From Meghimatium bilineatum (lineage: Eukaryota > Mollusca > Gastropoda > Stylommatophora > Philomycidae), in contig CM067298.1 in NCBI GenBank assembly GCA_034231615.1, positions 63,456,387-63,520,386 of the forward strand: 64,000 bases of DNA, given 5' to 3'. Shown here piece by piece: positions 59,222-64,000 of the stretch (positions are counted from its first letter, which is position 1; every line of letters begins with the position of its first letter). A program made the position numbers and the translations under genes. The notes below the pieces were generated by a model. The model saw only the letters and a program-made list of their open reading frames with translations. It was not told the origin of the DNA and made no database searches.

Positions 59222-59345
59222 TTGTTCCAGAACGTTGTTTTCATCGTGTATACTTTGAACGCCTCTCTGTCCAGGACAAGCAGGCCTGCATTGGTCAGAG
59301 AAATGTGCATACATTCTGCAATGTCGCTGGCCCGTCGTCTTCGTG
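59222..59345 (-). pseudogene. LINE C-terminus, minus strand
   Basis: The minus-strand frame reads RRRASDIAECMHISLTNAGL + LVLDREAFKVYTMKTTFWNK, aligned with the 35985-36205 remnant (RRWWTDDIKDNMNTSLENAS, REF, KTTFWKE). It sits about 40 bp after a SINE. Only the last 45 residues are left. Confidence 0.7.
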
Positions 59346-59394
59346 GTCAGTTGAATGATGGTTGATCGTGTTCGCATTTGTCATTAAGTGTAGG

Positions 59395-59575
59395 GGTGGT
59401 TCAGCTGTCGTTTCAAGGCCACATGTGTCGCCTTGGTTGCATTAATCCATGTTTATTTAAGGATATCGTTGTTTTCTATCCACTGTTTTCTTGGCTTACC
59501 TTTGTCCTTATGACCGGATATTCTTTTTACTTTTTTTATACTTCAGTACTTTATTTAGTATTTCTAATAGATCTA
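59395..59575 (-). pseudogene. LINE tail remnant, minus strand
   Basis: The reverse complement parallels 56880-57060. The shadow frames of both read FQGxMCR...VFYPxFSW...GYF, meaning the sense strands share the RPRKRWIENINI-like box. Sense-frame stops present. Probably the same LINE family as 56100-57085 but an independent insertion. Confidence 0.7.
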
Positions 59576-59945
59576 GTTGGTGAGTGTCTTCAATGCCATG
59601 ATGACAATACTGTCAACACTTCCTTCTGTATTGTCATTAGTCGTCTCTCGTCTTGGTCTCTCCAATAATTACTGAATGCTCAGAGGCACAGAAAGAGATC
59701 TATATAGCACGTTTGTTAACGCCTAGCAGGTCAGAAATTCATATGGGATATATAGATGATGAAATGTCCCCGTTCGATGTGAACCGGTAGCTTTTGGCAA
59801 TTAAATTTTTTTCTAAAGAATTTCTGACAAAAGTATACGCCCTATTTGGTTAAGCAAGCGAGGATACACCCAAAATCGTATACATTTTAATGCTTCAAAG
59901 CCATGGTCATATTATAATTTCTATGGATGCAATTTTGGTGCCTGA

Positions 59946-60455
59946 AGTGAAGCATTCCAGTGCGGCAGTATCCTAGGACCACCGCGTCCTGTCAGAAGCG
60001 TAACATATAGTGTACTTCAGGTCCAACATGTTATTAATTCTTTTGTAAGATCCGCTGCCACCTTCGGTAAGGATACACCTAGCGTTCTCCGCTACTTAGA
60101 AGTCGGACACAAAGGACACACGTGCAATGCTACATCTAGCGTTCTCCGCTACTTAGAAGTCGGACACAAAGGACACACGTGCAATGATACACCTAGTGTT
60201 CTCCGCTACTTAGAAGTCGGACAGAAAGGACACACTTGCAATGACACACCTAGCGTTCTCCGATACTTAGAAGTCGGACACAAAGGACACACGTGCAATG
60301 ATATACCTAGCGTTCTCCTCTACTTAGAAGTCGGACACAAAGGACACATATGCAATGTCCGCTGGATTGCATGTCTTTATCATCCGCGAGAACCTTTTCA
60401 CAGGAAACAAATGTCAGAACTGGAGAAACACCTCATGCAAAATTCCTGGAAATAA
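59946..60455 (+). other. ATG-less open frame with 19-residue tandem repeat
   Basis: One plus frame is open for 169 codons. It starts SEAFQCGSILGPPRPVRSV, then ...QHVINSFVRSAATFGKDTPS. Five copies of a 19-residue repeat follow, VLRYLEVGHKGHTCNxTPS (57-bp unit, 60084-60345). The unique end is VRWIACLYHPREPFHRKQMS + ELEKHLMQNSWK and a TAA at 60453-60455. The first in-frame ATG is near the end, so it is not a conventional ORF. It could be an exon, a fragment of a mobile-element protein, or chance. 57 bp is a multiple of 3 and the frame also extends open about 130 bp on each side. The region near 59949-59990 weakly resembles the dispersed repeat at 46332. Confidence 0.5.
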
Positions 60456-60607
60456 ATATACACTATCTTTGTATTATAGCCACGGTTGTCACATATGTGG
60501 ATTGTTATGGGTAGAGTAAAAACAATTGTGCACTTTAAAATTGTTTATATGTAAGTGTTTGTTTTATATTCCTACACATACAATCCACGATCATCAACAA
60601 GGAGAAC

Positions 60608-60702
60608 TAGCATTTATATACTCATTTATATACTCAATTATATACTCATTTATATACTCATTTATATATTCATTTGTATACTCATTTATATTCTCACTAG
60701 AT
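60608..60702. repeat. 12-bp tandem repeat
   Basis: Unit CTCATTTATATA, about eight imperfect copies. The YILIYILIY-type frames are its translation. Confidence 0.92.
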
Positions 60703-60899
60703 ACCTACTCATTGTTATCGGTTTAGATGTTAGTTTCTCTTGAGCTCATAATAGTCGCCGGGGCTGTCACATCAATTATAAACGGGTATACATGTAATAA
60801 TGTCTCCCATGGCTCTCTCTTCAAACACATTTCTCACTCTTCCTCACAAGTTTTCCTGCCTTACTTTTTCACAACCTCATACAGACGTCTTTCTACCAC

Positions 60900-62035
60900 A
60901 TATGTACATGTTTAACTATTTCAAAGTAAACATCTTGCAGACGCTTACCATACATCTTCATTAAGTCCATTTACACAGCTGTAGTTTACATACTATAAGG
61001 TTAGGTATATATTAGACGTATCATTATAATAATATGTGTTCTAAAATATTACAATTATATAATATGTATATATTTATTAAACTTATATAATTCCGGATCA
61101 TATTGTGCCGGGATTCTCAGAATTGCGACCGCCATAATTGTTTTTATGTTTGTAAAGCTCTGATAAAACAAAACTCGACTAACATCTGAGGTTGAAATAT
61201 GCTTGCCTCACTATTAAATTCAAGAAGGAAGCCAGAGGATAAATTAAAAATTATTAAACCTAACAGAAATTCAACGAGTTCGTTCAACGGCACCAAATCG
61301 CCTAGCAATTCTCGTACACGGGCGTTTCCGTTCTTCACTAACTGCAACTCCAAAAAACGATGTGATTTTGTCAACACATTAAAACTGTGCACTGAAGTCA
61401 CTGAGAACGGACCAATCAAGACAAGGACTATTACAACAACAACGAACATCATGTAAAGGGATTGAAGTATCCTCTTTAACAACAAACATATACCATCCGT
61501 ATTAGGTGTGCCTCACGTATCCGTATTGCCTCACTATAAGATTTACATTGTATTTAACCAAGTAGCGAGTAGGTATTATCCACATTCTCGGGCGTCGTAG
61601 TGACAGGATTACTAGTACCGCGACGCCCACTATTTTTAATAATTGTGAATCTCTGATATAACCAAGGTGGACTTATATTTGCTATTAACAGATGCGTACA
61701 TTATTAAAAGAGGTGTATTTGAAGTAGCTAACCAAAAAAAAGCCCAGTAATGTAATAAATTAAACTCTAATTAATTGTATCACGAACAGCAGTTATTTCA
61801 GTACATATCAAAATGCATCACTATTTCATACAAATTATTGAAGCTGTAAAGCAACACGTATACATACCGTGTACCTTAGAAAGATGGTCACACATGCTAG
61901 TAAGTATGAACCATAATATGCAAGAGATTAGGAATGGATAAAAGTACTTTCAATGACATGAAGAATATATTATGTCAAGCAAAGCAGAAACACAATAAAC
62001 ATGCAAATTATAAAATTCTTCATCTATTTTATATT
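60900..62035. other. No recognisable gene
   Basis: AT-rich sequence. The 113-codon minus frame (61144-61485) overlaps an 85-codon plus frame; neither has a known motif. It contains the hairpin at 61590-61628. Confidence 0.5.
61590..61628. repeat. GC-rich hairpin
   Basis: GGGCGTCG (61590-61597) and CGACGCCC (61621-61628) are a perfect 8-bp inverted repeat around a 23-base loop that itself has TAGT/ACTA. GC-rich in an AT-rich setting. Could be the end of a MITE or a structural element. Confidence 0.6.
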
Positions 62036-62039
62036 AATT

Positions 62040-62430
62040 TATGGCTCAGAAATTAGGATAATAAACAAAGAACGAGAAGACACAATTGATTACTTTTAGA
62101 AGTGGAAATACAGGAATTGTGAGAACGTTATGGAAAGAGAAGAATAAATGTAGGTTCTGACAACATTGTGCATGAAAAAAAGAATTATTAAAGGAAACAA
62201 AACAATATTTTGGACAAATTAAAAGACGTGAAATGTTGCTGAGAATTATACCTGACTGTAAAGTAAAGGGACGAAGATCAAGACTTAAACATAGATACAA
62301 ATGGAAGAGAAACATTGTTATATGGGCACAATGCCATCTAGCAGAGTACATTACCAAGAGAAGAGACAGAAGATATTTGAGGTCTGTTGCAACCAATCAT
62401 CAATGCGTAGATGGCACCTGATAATGATGA
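62040..62430 (+). pseudogene. LINE C-terminal remnant
   Basis: After scattered earlier frames, the plus frame reads REMLLRIIPDCKVKGRRSRL + KHRYKWKRNIVIWAQ, then CHLAEYITKRRDRRYLRSVA + TNHQCVDGT-stop at 62420. The segment RDRRxxRSxVxN...VDGT and the CCTGATAATGATGA after the stop match the usual LINE end. A frame change and stops upstream (62100-62220). Inactive. Confidence 0.75.
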
Positions 62431-62714
62431 ACACTGTTGGAATATCGCTATTGCATCAGTTGAGACACTGGAATATATTACGACCATATTTTTACAAGTT
62501 AAATGATGTTAATTGTGTGACCAGTCCCCTGTTGATAAGTGAATCTGTTTTAGCTATAATAGTTATTTTTGTCGCTGATATAATGGATCATGAGTATCGA
62601 ACTTGTACAGGACCAGTAGTCAGTTGAAGTGATTTTAATATGTTTCAAATTTTGACTGGAGCTATCCGAATTGGCTGGCAAAGTAGTCGTTGTCTTCTCA
62701 TGCTGTTGTTCTAG

Positions 62715-62830
62715 AAACCATATATATTAGCAATATATTTTAAGAACGGTATGCTGTGTGACATGGTTTACAAGGGAAGTACGATATCTGTACTATTATA
62801 TCCGACACATCCATATTCATCATTGCCTTT
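62715..62830 (-). mobile_element. Possible old SINE-like fragment, (GAA)-tail family
   Basis: AAGAACGGTATGCTGTGTGA + CATGGTTTACAAGG, then TATATCCGACACATCCATAT, in the order seen in 34789-35072 (GAACGGAAGGCGTTGTGTCA + TGGTTTACAGC, GACACATC). Short and diverged. Confidence 0.45.
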
Positions 62831-62889
62831 TTTATCCATTTATGACTCGGAGCAACATAGCATTCTCTCTATCCTAAGAAAACATATGT

Positions 62890-63700
62890 CGCCGTTTACT
62901 CTATTATGGCAAGTTGAGTATTATTGTTTTTGTTCTCCTCTTTAGCCTTATCGATACATAGCGAGTAGTCTTTATCGTATATTGGTTATGAGACCACGTC
63001 GGTGTATTTGGGGACAACTCATAGGTTCTCAGTCTTATTCAGCAAATGTCGAATCGTACGTATGCATAGTTTCTAATAAATATTAGTTTCAAGTAAAAAC
63101 TGGTATCAGTGTGCATATACTTAGAGATAAATCTTAAATTTCATAAACTTCGAATCAGATCAGATGGCTTGGACAGATTTCTGATACCGTTATAAAGCCA
63201 CGTTTTATGAAATCGTTAACTAGAGTTAATATAATTCCTTTTTTCTTTGAGTTGGATTAAAACAGATGACAAGGTGATATATTGCGGATATGAATTAAAG
63301 CTGTAAACAGTCCCTGCGATCACCATCACACGCGTTGTCTGTAAATTAACGTGCTGATAATTCACCAAACTTCAATTTAACAAAGCAATCGTTATCAAAT
63401 TCCCATTAGGTGTTACATGCATCATATGATGGAAGAGATAAGAGTGCAAAGACGTGGTCATCAGAAGAAAGTTAGGAGTTGACTTTTCAACAGTACTAAA
63501 TAATGCAGTGAATGCCGTGTAAATATTGTAATCACACTCATGAGTTATGAAAATATTTATTGATGAAAAAATGTGTATGAAAGAGAAAAATTGGAGAAAG
63601 AGTGAAAGCATGTGGTCAAAAGTAGGGGACAAAGACTTCATTGCTGATAATTCCTTGTGATCTAAACAAGCAACATTTTCATACATTATCTCGGTAGTGC
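62890..63700. other. No recognisable gene
   Basis: AT-rich sequence. The 120-codon minus frame (63372-63734) overlaps the SINE tail at its start (MRMNTEEEYD is the tail read through) and has no known domain. Confidence 0.5.
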
Positions 63701-63708
63701 ATATATCA

Positions 63709-63862
63709 TATTCTTCTTCAGTGTTCATTCTCAAACTCCTGCTGGATCTCTCATGTAGTAGGACAATGGCCGTACTAGATTTCCTGCAGGATGAAGTCCA
63801 GAGTTTGGAAATGCGTTGTGTCGAAGTTTTATTTGCGCTAAATGGTCCGACACATACGTCTT
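63709..63862 (-). mobile_element. SINE-like 3' copy, (GAA)-tail family
   Basis: Plus strand TTCTTCTTCAGTGTTCATTC + TCAAACTCCTGCTGGATCTC, TTCCTGCAGGATGAAGTCCA, and GTCCGACACATACGTCTTCG. 5' truncated copy close to 50566-50748 and 39429-39593. Confidence 0.85.
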
Positions 63863-64000
63863 CGATGGGATATCATAATCAAAATGTAACGTCTAACCCA
63901 CTTTTATTTCTCTCCGTTGTTTTATTGTGTATGCAATTATAACGTTCAGTATGTTTTCATTGCTTTATGAATATTCCGAATGCACAAATAAAAGTTAACA

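Noticed and set aside
60526-60743. Hydrophobic IY-rich frames as a membrane peptide
   Set aside because: They are the translation of a 12-bp tandem repeat.

Overview
This 64 kb window looks like repeat-rich, AT-rich nuclear DNA from an invertebrate animal. The signs are long satellite and minisatellite arrays, many (TA)n runs, tRNA-derived SINEs with target-site duplications, about twenty decayed non-LTR retrotransposon (LINE) tails, a hAT-type MITE, an assembly gap of 100 N, and no operons or dense coding. A lophotrochozoan or other marine invertebrate is my guess only. The best-known octopus SINE text is not seen, so I do not name a group. I recognise no intact host gene, tRNA gene or rRNA gene. 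Nearly every open reading frame is either a transposon remnant or a by-product of a tandem repeat.

Layout. 1-6290 is a satellite with a 17-bp unit, decaying at its edge (6290-6895). 6278-14742 is a block of unique and minisatellite sequence that ends exactly at the N gap (14743-14842). 14843-20690 is a different block with a 42-bp minisatellite, (TA)n and four LINE remnants. 20690-21416 is a second patch of the 17-bp satellite. 21417-30179 is a second, nearly identical copy of 6278-14742. From 30180 on the sequence is single-copy background full of mobile-element debris: LINE tails on both strands, a SINE-like family with a (GAA)n tail (one copy at 34789-35072 has a perfect 32-bp target-site duplication), minisatellites of 24, 30, 34, 40 and 57 bp, and a hAT-like MITE (47080-47299).

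The best coding remains are at 47.7-52.4 kb: a minus-strand LINE C-terminus with a terminal C2H2 finger (47746-48595), a LINE RNase H domain that keeps all four acidic residues but is frameshifted (48780-49683), and a LINE reverse-transcriptase C-terminal half with its YADD box (51045-51953). At 52.8-55.4 kb there is a large element flanked by about 480-bp inverted repeats. Each arm carries a hammerhead-ribozyme-like core, which suggests a Penelope-like element, though its stem I does not pair well.

Functional picture: the window is best read as intergenic or pericentromere-like DNA shaped by satellite homogenisation, a 15-kb duplication (real, or an assembly artefact tied to the gap) and repeated insertion of 5'-truncated retroelements. 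The less usual items are the indel-free register of the 17-bp array, the hammerhead-bearing inverted-repeat element, an ATG-less 169-codon frame with a 19-residue repeat (59946-60455), and a SINE that shares its 3' tail with a LINE in the same window.
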